Shown one piece after another: positions 8,388-16,870 of a stretch of DNA of 47,850 nucleotides. The stretch comes from Desulfobulbaceae bacterium. GTDB lineage: Bacteria > Desulfobacterota > Desulfobulbia > Desulfobulbales > Desulfobulbaceae. Both the position numbers and the translations under genes were made by a program. The stretch lies in the NCBI GenBank assembly GCA_024763055.1, contig JANTGH010000009.1, forward strand, positions 1-47,850. Reading direction: 5' to 3'. The notes below the pieces were generated by a model. The model saw only the letters and a list, made by a program, of their open reading frames with translations, had not been told where the DNA came from and ran no database searches. Each line of letters begins with the position of its first letter. Within the stretch, counting starts at the first letter, position 1.

Positions 8388-8746
8388 TCAATCTCAACAA
8401 ACAACGCTGCCAATCACGTCTGTGACCAGTCACAGGATATACCTGCAATTAGAGCATCACACGACAGTGCGCTTTGATACGCGTGGAAGAAAAGGGAAAT
8501 AAAGAGTATTATAGCCCCTAAATTCACGGACCTCAAAAACCGGGACCAAAAAAAGGAGTTTCCAAGTGCATACACTGTCCTCGAAACTTTTCGGAACTTC
8601 TCCGTGCGAAACTTAACGAAGGACGGCGGTTTCCCTGACAGCCTGAACGTTGTATCCTAATGAATTTAAAGGATAAATAGTTGCACAGGAAAGCGATATT
8701 CATTTTCCTGCTCAACACGTTAACTTTTTATACAGGAGGAGACGAT
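8388..8746. other. Non-coding gap upstream of the stressosome-like operon
   Basis: These 359 bases hold no gene I can support. A weak sigma-54-like element, GG (8671-8672) then ten bases then GC (8683-8684) in the context AGGATA...TTGCAC, lies about 60 bases before the MBL gene, but only the TTGCA half fits well. A TTG-initiated extension of the next gene through 8681 is possible but lacks the strong ribosome site found at 8734-8740. Confidence 0.4.
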
Positions 8747-9490
8747 ATGATCACTTACACCATTCATCCCATTGTTATGGGCAGTAAGGTCTTTGACAAG
8801 GGGATGATGACCTACCAGTTTGACTACGGTACTCCCTATATCATACCTATCTACTGCTGGTATCTTGAAGGAGGTGATAAAAAAATTCTGATCGATACCG
8901 GAGAAATGCATCCGGTAATTTCCGAAGACCGGGAAAAGGCCATCAATGGAAAGATTTTTACCTTTGAGCAGGGGTTGGCACGGCATGGCCTTACGCCCGA
9001 GGATATCGACGCAGTCATTCACACCCACCTCCACTCCGATCACTGTGAAAACGATTACAAATGTACCAACGCCAGGTTTTACATCCACGAGAAGGAGCTT
9101 GTGACTATCAGCAATCCCCATCCTCTGGATTACCGCTATGTTGAAGATTTTATTTTTGAAATCCATGAAGCAGGCCAGATAGAGATAGTCCATGAGGACC
9201 AGGAGCTTTTCCCCGGTATTTCCGTCATGCACACACCGGCACATACTCCTGGTGGTATGACCGTGTTTATAGATACGGCCAGGGGCAAAACCGCTATCAC
9301 CGGTTTTTGTGTTATCAGGGAAAACTTTGAGCCGCCGGTTCAGATCAAGGCCATGGAAATGGAGGTCATCCCTCCCGGCACCAACATCAACAGCTATGAT
9401 GCCTACGACATGCTGATCAAGATCAGGGATATGGCTGATTACATTATTCCACTCCATGAGCCTGAGTTTGCATCAATGGACAGTATTTGA
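8747..9490 (+). CDS. MBL-fold metallo-hydrolase, lactonase-like
   Basis: The ATG at 8747 is preceded by AGGAGGA at six-base spacing, giving 247 residues. The signature HTHLHSDH (92-99, HxHxDH) binds two metals, with His166 in PAHTPGG and His237 in PLHEPE as further ligands. The overall layout resembles the N-acyl-homoserine-lactonase branch. The bridging Asp usually found in a TGD motif is missing: the site reads TGFCVI (185-190). Cys188 could serve as a ligand as in class B1 beta-lactamases, though the exact register is uncertain. It is the first gene of a five-gene unit, 23 bases before the RsbR-like gene, so it is probably linked to stress signalling. The substrate is unknown. Confidence 0.85.
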   Translation: MITYTIHPIVMGSKVFDKGMMTYQFDYGTPYIIPIYCWYLEGGDKKILIDTGEMHPVISEDREKAINGKIFTFEQGLARHGLTPEDIDAVIHTHLHSDHCENDYKCTNARFYIHEKELVTISNPHPLDYRYVEDFIFEIHEAGQIEIVHEDQELFPGISVMHTPAHTPGGMTVFIDTARGKTAITGFCVIRENFEPPVQIKAMEMEVIPPGTNINSYDAYDMLIKIRDMADYIIPLHEPEFASMDSI

Positions 9491-9513
9491 ATCACGAAAT
9501 ACAGGAGCATTTC

Positions 9514-10410
9514 ATGAAAGATTTATCTGAAATAAATTTGGATGAAGGTTTTCTCTCCGAAATCATCAATGCGATTACCTCGGGTATCTTTGTCACGGAC
9601 CTGGAAAATAATATCCTGATGATCAACCGGGCAGGGGCCAAGATGGTTGGCAAGAGTTCCGGTGACTGCTTTGACCGCAAATGTTACGATATTTTTGATA
9701 CCCCCATGTGTCAAACCAATGAATGTACCTGCAAGATCGCCACCACAAATAAAGTTGTCAACCATGGAGAAACCATGCTCCATGTTGACGGTCGTGAAAT
9801 TCCCATCGAGTTTACCAGCCGGCCGCTGAAGAATTTTGAAGGGGAAATCATAGGCTGCGTGGAAAACTTTATCGATATCTCTGAACGGCTGGAAAAAGAC
9901 CGGATCATCATGGAGCAGAAGGAAGAACTGCTCAAAAAACGCGAAGAAGACATCCGTCATCTACAAGACGAGATTCTGGAGTTGTCCACCCCGGTCATAG
10001 AAGTCTGGAACGGGATCGTTGCCCTGCCCTTGATCGGCACCCTGGACAGCCACCGGGCTCATATAGCCATGCAGCGTCTGCTGGAATCCATTGAACAGAC
10101 ACGTTCTTCCTTTGTGATCATCGATATCACCGGTGTGCCAACTGTGGACAGTGAAGTTGCCTCCCATGTCCTGCAGACGGCAGGGGCAGTACGGCTTATG
10201 GGTTGCGAAACCATCCTTACCGGGGTTGGACCACATATTGCGCGGGTTATCAGCGAGGGGAATGTCGATCTTGAAAATATTATAGTGCAGGCTCGCATGA
10301 CCGACGGCCTGCACTATGCCATTGGCAAGCTGGCTGAACGCAAGGAGAGAATGAACCGTGTTGCATCGCTCATCGAAGTGAGCGGCAGTCGTTCCGGGCA
10401 TAATAGATAG
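9514..10410 (+). CDS. rsbR: RsbR-like stressosome protein (PAS plus STAS)
   Basis: AGGAG (9503-9507) six bases before the ATG sets the start, giving 298 residues. Residues 11-125 form a PAS sensor with five cysteines between 52 and 73 (GDCFDRKC, MCQTNECTC). Residues 125-160 are a charged coiled coil. Residues 165-275 are a STAS domain of RsbR type: DITGVPTVDSEVASHV, then AVRLMG and TGVGPHIARVI. Thr206 matches the phosphorylated Thr of RsbR proteins. The second known Thr site appears to be Val245, judged from memory of RsbRA rather than by alignment. RsbR proteins build the stressosome shell with RsbS and hold RsbT until a signal releases it. The next gene starts eight bases on. Confidence 0.9.
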   Translation: MKDLSEINLDEGFLSEIINAITSGIFVTDLENNILMINRAGAKMVGKSSGDCFDRKCYDIFDTPMCQTNECTCKIATTNKVVNHGETMLHVDGREIPIEFTSRPLKNFEGEIIGCVENFIDISERLEKDRIIMEQKEELLKKREEDIRHLQDEILELSTPVIEVWNGIVALPLIGTLDSHRAHIAMQRLLESIEQTRSSFVIIDITGVPTVDSEVASHVLQTAGAVRLMGCETILTGVGPHIARVISEGNVDLENIIVQARMTDGLHYAIGKLAERKERMNRVASLIEVSGSRSGHNR

Positions 10411-10418
10411 GATTTGGC

Positions 10419-10802
10419 GTGGAATTGTTTTCAGTTTTTTCCCTGGGCGAAATTCTGCTGGTTTCCATTGAAGAGCAGATTGATGATTCTTCGGTGCGTG
10501 TCTTGCTGGATAAGGTCAGTGAAATGGTCAACAGACAGAATCTGTACGGAGTGATAGTCGACCTGCAGAGCCTTGAAGTTATGGATTCCTTTCTGGCAGA
10601 CCATCTGCAACAGCTTGCCAGGACCCTGAAACTGCAGGATGCGGCGCTGGTCATTGCCGGACTCGGAGTGCCCGTGGTCATGACCCTGCTTGATTTTGAC
10701 ATCAAATTACCGGATCTTGTCTTTGCCCTGGATGTGGAACAGGCACTGCTTCTATTGCAGGAACGGAACGGCAGGGAAGAGGGTAATGGTCCTCTGCAGT
10801 GA
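10419..10802 (+). CDS. rsbS: RsbS-like STAS scaffold protein
   Basis: This 127-residue protein is a single STAS domain. It starts at GTG, six bases after AGGA (10409-10412). The key segment is DLQSLEVMDSFLADHL, where Ser57 corresponds to the Ser that RsbT phosphorylates in RsbS to let RsbT leave the complex. The segment VVMTLLDFDIKLPDLVFALDVEQAL completes the fold. It lies between RsbR-like and RsbT-like genes, the standard order of stressosome modules. It overlaps the next gene by 17 bases, so expression is coupled. Confidence 0.9.
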   Translation: MELFSVFSLGEILLVSIEEQIDDSSVRVLLDKVSEMVNRQNLYGVIVDLQSLEVMDSFLADHLQQLARTLKLQDAALVIAGLGVPVVMTLLDFDIKLPDLVFALDVEQALLLLQERNGREEGNGPLQ

Positions 10803-11889
10803 GCTTGCCATCCGCAGCGAAGCTGATGTTGCTCTTGCCAGACACAGTGCCGGCGAAAAGGCCATGCAACTGGGATTTCCGGACCAGCGGCGGGCCGAGG
10901 TGCGGCTCATTGCCAGCGAACTTGCCCACAATCACCTGGACCATAAAACTTCCGATGGCTTGGTTCGTATCAGTGCTCAGTTGGTTGACGGTATGCCGGT
11001 CCTGACAATCTGCTCCCTGGACAGCGGGCCGGGTATACCCAATGTGGCAGATGTTCTGCAGGGAGCAAAGGGAGGATATCGTTCCCTTACCGGTCTCGGC
11101 GCAGGCATGGCCTCGGTTTCCCGACTGGCAGACCGCTTTTCCTGTTGTTCGTCAGCCGACCCGCATGTCGGCTGTTCAGCCCAACTGGGCGGACAATGGC
11201 AGGGAACAGTAGTTACTGCCCGATGCTGGCCACAGGAACAGGTGCCGCCTTTGTTTGACAGGAACGATATGGATATTGCCGCCCTGGTCTGTGGCCGCTC
11301 TGAAACAACTCCCTGCGGAGACGGAGTTTTTATCAGCTCAGACAACAGGTTTATCCGTATTGTCCTGGTTGACAGCCCAGGTAAGGGCAGGGGCGGGGGT
11401 GAAACCGATCTTATCGGACAAATGCTTGCAAGATTTGACATGATATGGCCGCCGGATCACGTTATGGAATCGTTGTCAGAGGTATTTGCCGCAGAGCCGG
11501 CAACGGCGGTTTGTGTGCTTCGTTTTGATCGCTTGTTAGCTGAACTGCGCTGTTGTCGAATCGGTAATATCGGCATCCACTTGTTGGTAGACGACCTGCC
11601 GGATACACCGCCGAATCCGTTGGCTGTGGAAAGGGCAAAGCTGATCCAGGGGACTGATAGTGTCTACAAAGTTTCGGGTAGTACGGCCTGTCTGCTGTAT
11701 TCAGACGGAGTGACCGGATTTGGCGGGAGAGAAATCTCTCCCCTGCTCATGGAGTTGCAGGCCGGACGAAGGCAGCCGACTGAAAAGCACTGCCCTGACA
11801 CCGCTTTGCTGATCCAGATGCTGTTTTCACGGTACCGGAAGACACAGGATGATGCCGCCCTGTGTCTCTGGAGCTGGCAGAGAAAATGA
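10786..11889 (+). CDS. RsbT-like kinase fused to RsbX/SpoIIE-like phosphatase
   Basis: The ATG at 10786 follows GGGAAGAGGG closely, giving 367 residues. Residues 8-150 are a GHKL ATPase of RsbT type: ASELAHNHL (Glu45, Asn49), DSGPGI (79-84) and GLGAGM (103-108). Residues 165-367 resemble the PP2C-like RsbX/SpoIIE fold: GDGVFI, VDSPGKGRGGG in place of the usual DGLGHG, RIGNIGIHL, YSDGVTGF and a final QDDAALCLW, keeping the acidic metal ligands. In separate-gene systems RsbT phosphorylates RsbR/RsbS and RsbX removes the phosphates, so the fusion would join both halves of the cycle in one chain. That is inference. It overlaps rsbS by 17 bases and the next gene by four. Confidence 0.88.
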   Translation: MVLCSELAIRSEADVALARHSAGEKAMQLGFPDQRRAEVRLIASELAHNHLDHKTSDGLVRISAQLVDGMPVLTICSLDSGPGIPNVADVLQGAKGGYRSLTGLGAGMASVSRLADRFSCCSSADPHVGCSAQLGGQWQGTVVTARCWPQEQVPPLFDRNDMDIAALVCGRSETTPCGDGVFISSDNRFIRIVLVDSPGKGRGGGETDLIGQMLARFDMIWPPDHVMESLSEVFAAEPATAVCVLRFDRLLAELRCCRIGNIGIHLLVDDLPDTPPNPLAVERAKLIQGTDSVYKVSGSTACLLYSDGVTGFGGREISPLLMELQAGRRQPTEKHCPDTALLIQMLFSRYRKTQDDAALCLWSWQRK

Positions 11890-13193
11890 TGATAGACAAA
11901 CCACACCATGTGTTGACCCTGGTTATCCAGAAAGAGACGGATATTCCCCGGATACGCTCCAAGGTAAAACTGCTTGTGCGGGCCATTGACGCACCGGTGC
12001 GGCAGGTGGTCGGCCTTGCCGTCGGCGCCTCGGAGACAGCCCGATTGCTGTTGCAGAAGTATGGAGGCGGCAAGGTTCGTATTTCTTTGTTTCCGCAGAA
12101 AATAATGAATATTGATTGCGGGGTGGAGCTTCTTTTCCACGGAAAAACCTCTTGTCTTAAGGGGCGGATCTGTCCCGTGGACGAACAGGCCTTGCTGGTT
12201 TTACCCCCCTTTCCAGGCTTGATGACTGTTTTTGATTCCGTCCAGGTTCAGGGAGGAACCGGGGGCAGAAAGATTACTATTATCTGTCGTAACATCAGAC
12301 TTGGGGTTACCTGGGAGGAGGTACACAAGCGGTTGTCCTCCATCCGTGGAGAGCTGTTTGCAGATACCGAGGAGTCGTATGTGGAAAATCTGCGGGCCAA
12401 GCATGACGAGGTGGTCCGTCTGCTCCAGGAAAAGACTGAGAAAAATCGTTTGCTGGATCAGTCCAACAACGAGTTGCTTCAGCTCAGCAATGATTTGGAA
12501 AAATTGGCCCGGGAGCGTACCATTATTGAGATGTCGCTTAGAATTGCCGACCAGGTGCGCAACCCGGCAACCGTGATTGGGGGTATGGCCCGGCGATTAA
12601 TGGAAAAAGGAAACCTGACCGGCAGGGAACAGAAAAAAATACAAGTTATTGCATCAGAGGCGGAAAAGATTGAAGCGCTTGTCAAGCAGTTTAATACCAT
12701 GGCCGCGGAAAGGAGAACGCTCTTTGCCCGTGAAGACCTGGTTCTCTTAATCGAGGATGCCCTTCAGACTTGTCCGACACTGCAGAGTAAAAATATCAGG
12801 GTAAAACTTTATGCTCCTCCGAAACCGGTTGAAATCCATGCCAACCGACAGGTGCTTAAAGTTGCCCTGGTTCATATTTTGCGTTATCTCACCAGACAGT
12901 TGCCAGAAGGTGAGGGACTATCTGTTGATATTGGTAAGGGCATGGAACCACGGTTGACTATTAACTGTAAGCTTGATTCCGTCGAACACATGGGTTCAGA
13001 AAAACCGACTGCTATGGATAGTGCAACTGAATCCGACAAGGCTAAAGGACTGGAACTGGTACGGCAGATTCTGACTGAACACCAGGCTGAATTTACAGTA
13101 GAGAGTAATGCCGAAGGCAAGGTGGCGGTCAGTATCCGTTTTCCGAGAGTTTTCCATGAACAGTGGACAACTCCCACAGGAAGCACTGAATAG
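11886..13193 (+). CDS. Degenerate RsbT-like plus histidine-kinase-like protein
   Basis: The ATG at 11886 overlaps the previous stop (ATGA), giving 435 residues. Residues 5-135 look like an RsbT-type GHKL fold (ETDIPRIRSKVKLLVRAI, GASETARLLLQKYGGGKVRIS) but lack the DxGPGI and GLGxG boxes. Residues 150-215 form a long coiled coil. The dimerisation helix reads RIADQVRNPATVIGG, so Asp222 stands where the phospho-accepting His belongs. The terminal part (ANRQVLKVALVHILRYL ... KGLELVRQILTEH) keeps the shape of a HATPase but not its Asn and Gly boxes. It is thus probably a pseudokinase or binding protein, and by position a candidate output partner of the stressosome. No transmembrane segment is seen. 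Confidence 0.8.
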   Translation: MMIDKPHHVLTLVIQKETDIPRIRSKVKLLVRAIDAPVRQVVGLAVGASETARLLLQKYGGGKVRISLFPQKIMNIDCGVELLFHGKTSCLKGRICPVDEQALLVLPPFPGLMTVFDSVQVQGGTGGRKITIICRNIRLGVTWEEVHKRLSSIRGELFADTEESYVENLRAKHDEVVRLLQEKTEKNRLLDQSNNELLQLSNDLEKLARERTIIEMSLRIADQVRNPATVIGGMARRLMEKGNLTGREQKKIQVIASEAEKIEALVKQFNTMAAERRTLFAREDLVLLIEDALQTCPTLQSKNIRVKLYAPPKPVEIHANRQVLKVALVHILRYLTRQLPEGEGLSVDIGKGMEPRLTINCKLDSVEHMGSEKPTAMDSATESDKAKGLELVRQILTEHQAEFTVESNAEGKVAVSIRFPRVFHEQWTTPTGSTE

Positions 13194-13400
13194 TGAATTC
13201 CGGACAGGACTCCGTAGACATTCTAAATTATTAATCTGGTTCCTCTTCCTGTTTTCTGGTCATGCCTGCGCAGAATGAAATATAGTTATTTCAATATATT
13301 ACGTACACAGGCGAGCGTTAATGACGAATTCCAAGACTTTTGTCGAGTAGACTAATTTCACCATATTATTTCCGAAACTCAGCCCCCTTTGACGTTTTGC

Positions 13401-14468
13401 TTACTTCTTCTTTGCTCCCTTCCCGAAGAGTTTCAGATACTCTCCATATCCCTGCCCCTGCATTTCATCTTTGGGAACAAAGCGAAGGGCCGCTGAATTG
13501 ATGCAGTAGCGCAGTCCGGTGGGAGCAGGACCATCCTCAAAGACATGCCCTAAATGCGAGTCCCCATGTTTGCTGCGCACTTCGGTGCGGACAAAAAAGA
13601 GCCTCCGGTCTTTGCGTTCAACAATATTCTCCTTTGTAACAGGCTGAGTGAAGCTGGGCCAACCGGTCCCGGACTTGAACTTGTCCGTTGACGAAAAAAG
13701 CGGCTCACCAGAGACAATATCCACATAAATTCCCTCCTGTTTATTGTTCCAATAGGGGTTATCATAGGGTCGTTCCGTCCCCTCTTCCTGGGTCACCTCC
13801 CATTGCAAAGGGGTAAGCCTTTTTTTCAACTCGGCATTATTTGGCCGGACATACTGTTTTGGAGCGGGAACATCCCTATTTTTCCATGTTTTTTTCTGAA
13901 ATTCCGCTCGGCCGGATCCGGTTTTATACATGGAATAATGCATGACGTTTTTTCTGTAATAATCCTGGTGGTACTCTTCTGCCCTGTAAAAGGCCGCGGC
14001 AGGCAGGATGGCGGTAATTACCGGCTTATCAAAAATACCGGATGCATCCAATGCCTTTTTTGAGGCTTCGGCAATCTGTTCCTGTTCCTCGTCAAGGTAA
14101 AAGATTGCGGTGAAATACTGAGTGCCCCGGTCGGCAAATTGTCCCCCGTCATCGGTTGGATCAATCTGACGCCAGAAAATATCAAGCAATTCTTTGTAAC
14201 TGACCTTATCCGGATCATACACCACCTCGACTGCCTCATAATGGCCAGTCATGCCGGAGCCGACTTCTTCATACGTCGGATTTTCCGTCCTGCCGCCGGT
14301 ATAGCCGGCAGCAACGTCAATCACTCCTTTTGTATTCTCAAAAGGCGGCTCCATACACCAGAAGCAGCCGCCGGCAAAGATTGCTCTTTTCTGTTCAGCC
14401 ATAGTCATCTGCACCTGCACGATAAATAAAAATAAAAAAATAAGGCAAGATATTCGTATCCATTGCAT
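13401..14468 (-). CDS. msrAB: Exported bifunctional methionine sulfoxide reductase MsrA/MsrB
   Basis: The protein repairs oxidised methionine, with MsrA acting on the S form and MsrB on the R form of the sulfoxide. Residues 1-24 are a signal peptide or anchor, so it acts outside the cytoplasm. The MsrA domain (28-190) has GCFWCMEP with catalytic Cys35. The MsrB domain (about 210-340) has SGTGWPSF and [11 protein letters not shown] with catalytic Cys322. The CxxC zinc pairs of many MsrBs are absent. GGAGG eight bases before the ATG supports the start at 14468. It converges on the stressosome-like operon, separated by 207 bases with no clear terminator. Confidence 0.96.
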   Translation of the reverse strand: MQWIRISCLIFLFLFIVQVQMTMAEQKRAIFAGGCFWCMEPPFENTKGVIDVAAGYTGGRTENPTYEEVGSGMTGHYEAVEVVYDPDKVSYKELLDIFWRQIDPTDDGGQFADRGTQYFTAIFYLDEEQEQIAEASKKALDASGIFDKPVITAILPAAAFYRAEEYHQDYYRKNVMHYSMYKTGSGRAEFQKKTWKNRDVPAPKQYVRPNNAELKKRLTPLQWEVTQEEGTERPYDNPYWNNKQEGIYVDIVSGEPLFSSTDKFKSGTGWPSFTQPVTKENIVERKDRRLFFVRTEVRSKHGDSHLGHVFEDGPAPTGLRYCINSAALRFVPKDEMQGQGYGEYLKLFGKGAKKK

Positions 14469-14529
14469 AATAAAACCTCCAAATCATTATACCACAAGGT
14501 AGGCATTGAATACAAAGAAGCAAGTTTTT

Positions 14530-15831
14530 TTATTCATTCGGCTCTTCATGTCCAAAAAAACGAAAAAGATAAAAAAGCCAGCAGAAGCCGGGCAAAAGAA
14601 AAAGCAGGGCCAGATAAACAACAATTGTCCGGGGATCAATACCACTGTCCAGGGCGACTCCGGTCAGCCAGGTAGAGACACTGAGAACCAGCGTCAGCGA
14701 CCCCATCTCGGCTGCAAACACGCGGCCCCGAAACCGGCAATCGACCAGCCTGTGCAGAAGCGTAGTGCTGAAAACCCATTGAATTGAGCCACCTATATGG
14801 CCGATAAAAACAAACAATCCGGCAATGATGATATTGGGTGCCTGGGAAAAAAGCAGATAGGCAAGAGAAGAAATGAAAAAAGAAGCGCCAATGGCCCGAC
14901 GCATGGGCTGCAACCCTTCACCAAACAATTTCCAAGCCAGGATAGGTCCGACGGCAGCGCCCAGGCCGCGCATGGAATAGAGAATTCCACTCATACCTCC
15001 ACTACCTCCTTTGGAAAAAATCTGCTCGCCAAAGACCGTTAATAGAACCAGAATGCCGCCGGACACAGCCCAGCCGCTCTTGACCATGAGTAACGCCGCG
15101 ACATCCCGGTGCCGTGCGACATAGCGTATCCCTTCGATAAGATCATGCAGCCCGATCATTCGTGTTAGGGAAAATGGCTGTTTCTTTCTTTTTGTTAATA
15201 CCGAAACAACCACAGTCATCATAATGGAGGCGGAAATCAAAAAGGAAAACGAATCAATCACAATGGCCGTTCGCCAGCCAAATACCGCGGACACAAAGCC
15301 TCCGGCAGCAGCGCCAAGGGCAAGCATTACCGACCAGGAAGCGCCGGCAAGACCATTGGCGATGCTGAGTTCTTCCTTTTGGCAAATATCGGGCAGCACG
15401 GCCTGGCGCGCCGGGTGCCAGAAACTCCATAAAGACTCCTGCAGCAAGGCCAACAAAAAAATAAGATACACCTGATCGGCTTCCCGAACCAGCAGGTAAC
15501 CGAGGACCACGACAACTCGGGCAAGATCACAGAAAATGAGAATAAATTTTCGATTAAAACGGTCGGCGATCACACCGGCAGAAGGACCGAGAACAGTTGT
15601 GGGGATAAACTTGGCAATCAGGAACCAGCTGACCGCCTCGCCAGAGCCGGTCAAATGGGTCAGAAGCACAAAAATCGCGATATAGTTAAACCAGTCGCCG
15701 GCCTGACTGATGGTCCCGGAAAGCCAGAATTTTCTGTAATTTTTATTTTTACGCAGCAGGTAGAAATAGGAACTTAATCGGCCCGCAGACAGATTTTGTT
15801 TTTCAATATCGGTTAGTTCAGGATCAGCCAT
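14530..15831 (-). CDS. MFS-family permease (enterobactin-exporter-like)
   Basis: This 433-residue integral membrane protein has about twelve hydrophobic segments. The N-terminal motif GDWFNYIAIFVLL, then GVIADRFNRKFIL between helices 2 and 3 (the MFS loop signature) and WHPARQAVLPDI, places it in the MFS_3 group that includes EntS-type exporters. Substrate and direction cannot be inferred. It lies 61 bases upstream of msrAB on the same strand, so the two may be co-transcribed. There is no strong ribosome site before the ATG. Confidence 0.9.
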   Translation of the reverse strand: MADPELTDIEKQNLSAGRLSSYFYLLRKNKNYRKFWLSGTISQAGDWFNYIAIFVLLTHLTGSGEAVSWFLIAKFIPTTVLGPSAGVIADRFNRKFILIFCDLARVVVVLGYLLVREADQVYLIFLLALLQESLWSFWHPARQAVLPDICQKEELSIANGLAGASWSVMLALGAAAGGFVSAVFGWRTAIVIDSFSFLISASIMMTVVVSVLTKRKKQPFSLTRMIGLHDLIEGIRYVARHRDVAALLMVKSGWAVSGGILVLLTVFGEQIFSKGGSGGMSGILYSMRGLGAAVGPILAWKLFGEGLQPMRRAIGASFFISSLAYLLFSQAPNIIIAGLFVFIGHIGGSIQWVFSTTLLHRLVDCRFRGRVFAAEMGSLTLVLSVSTWLTGVALDSGIDPRTIVVYLALLFLLPGFCWLFYLFRFFGHEEPNE

Positions 15832-16065
15832 ATCATTGATTTATATGAAAGGTGGCGCTGAGACTTCAACTTCCGGCCTACTTTCATTGTCTGCTGCGGC
15901 TGTGGCCTGAGGTTTTGGTCCAGCCATGCTGGTTACATAGTGATGGGGGTGGTAATGCGTTACCTGTTCGGTCCGGGAACACTCAGGGTATCATCTCGGC
16001 CAACAATCTTATCCCTTTTTTATTTTTTTGGCACTTCTTATGGTAATCGAACCAATAACCTGATA

Positions 16066-16812
16066 ATGTCCATTGTTCGAATGTATCGTCAAAGGAACCG
16101 GTACTTTCCTATTTCTCCTGCTTTTTTTGACTCTTTTAGTATGGCCGCTCTTGAAGCCCTTCAGGCAATATATAAATTTTATGATGTTTTCATAACACGG
16201 TTTCCCGTTGCCTGCGGGCCTGGATGCTCGGCCTGCTGCTCAGTGAATGTGTCAGTGACCAGTCTGGAGATTGACTATATTAAAAAAAATAAATTATTGG
16301 CCGAAAAAGAAATACAACGACGAATTGCCGCCGCTTCAGCGCACCCGCATTTTATTCCATCCCTGACCACTAACCAACTGGCACGCTTTTGTCTGCGCCA
16401 ACAGGAACCGCCTGAGGAAACAGGAATGCATGCCCCCGGTCAATGTCCATTACTGGGGGACGATGGCCGGTGCCAGGTGTATGCAAATCGGCCCTTTTCC
16501 TGCCGCGCCATGTTGTCGACCAGTCGCTGCAAAGCCGACGGGGAGGCCATAATGGAACCTTTTCTGTTTACAATCAACCTGGCTCTGTACCAGATAATTG
16601 AACATCTTGATCTTCATGGAATAAGCGGGAATATGCTGGATATGCTGGCCGGTAATGAAAACAACACAATCGTCAACAGTGCCCTGCCTGGTTTTTTAGT
16701 GTCACCCGCCGAACAGCCGCAGTTTCAGCAACTCCTGAAAAAAATAAAAAAATATCCGGTCGGTAAAGGATATCTGGATGATTTCTTTCCACCTCGGACT
16801 TTCTCCCTTTAA
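16066..16812 (+). CDS. YkgJ-type CxxCxxCC metal-cluster protein
   Basis: The frame is open from 15940, but homology-like sequence starts later. I place the start at ATG 16066 (248 residues). ATG 16081 is nearly as good, and neither has a clear ribosome site. Residues 45-60 carry CGPGCSACC, and a second cluster CPLLGDDGRC..C lies near 135-155. This is the pattern of the YkgJ/UPF0153 family, thought to bind zinc or an iron-sulfur cluster. The catalytic role is unknown. It stands alone between divergent and convergent neighbours. Confidence 0.8.
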   Translation: MSIVRMYRQRNRYFPISPAFFDSFSMAALEALQAIYKFYDVFITRFPVACGPGCSACCSVNVSVTSLEIDYIKKNKLLAEKEIQRRIAAASAHPHFIPSLTTNQLARFCLRQQEPPEETGMHAPGQCPLLGDDGRCQVYANRPFSCRAMLSTSRCKADGEAIMEPFLFTINLALYQIIEHLDLHGISGNMLDMLAGNENNTIVNSALPGFLVSPAEQPQFQQLLKKIKKYPVGKGYLDDFFPPRTFSL

Positions 16813-16870
16813 TAATGCATAAAAACCATATATACCGGCCTCCTGTGGTCACCAAAAACCTCTTGTTTTT

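Noticed and set aside
8671-8684. Sigma-54 promoter before the stressosome-like operon
   Set aside because: GG-N10-GC spacing is right and TTGCA fits, but the -24 half (AGGATA) is poor and no sigma-54 activator is nearby; not listed as a feature.
8720-9457. Minus-strand frame of 245 codons
   Set aside because: Antisense to the MBL-fold gene, which has a strong ribosome site and the HxHxDH motif.
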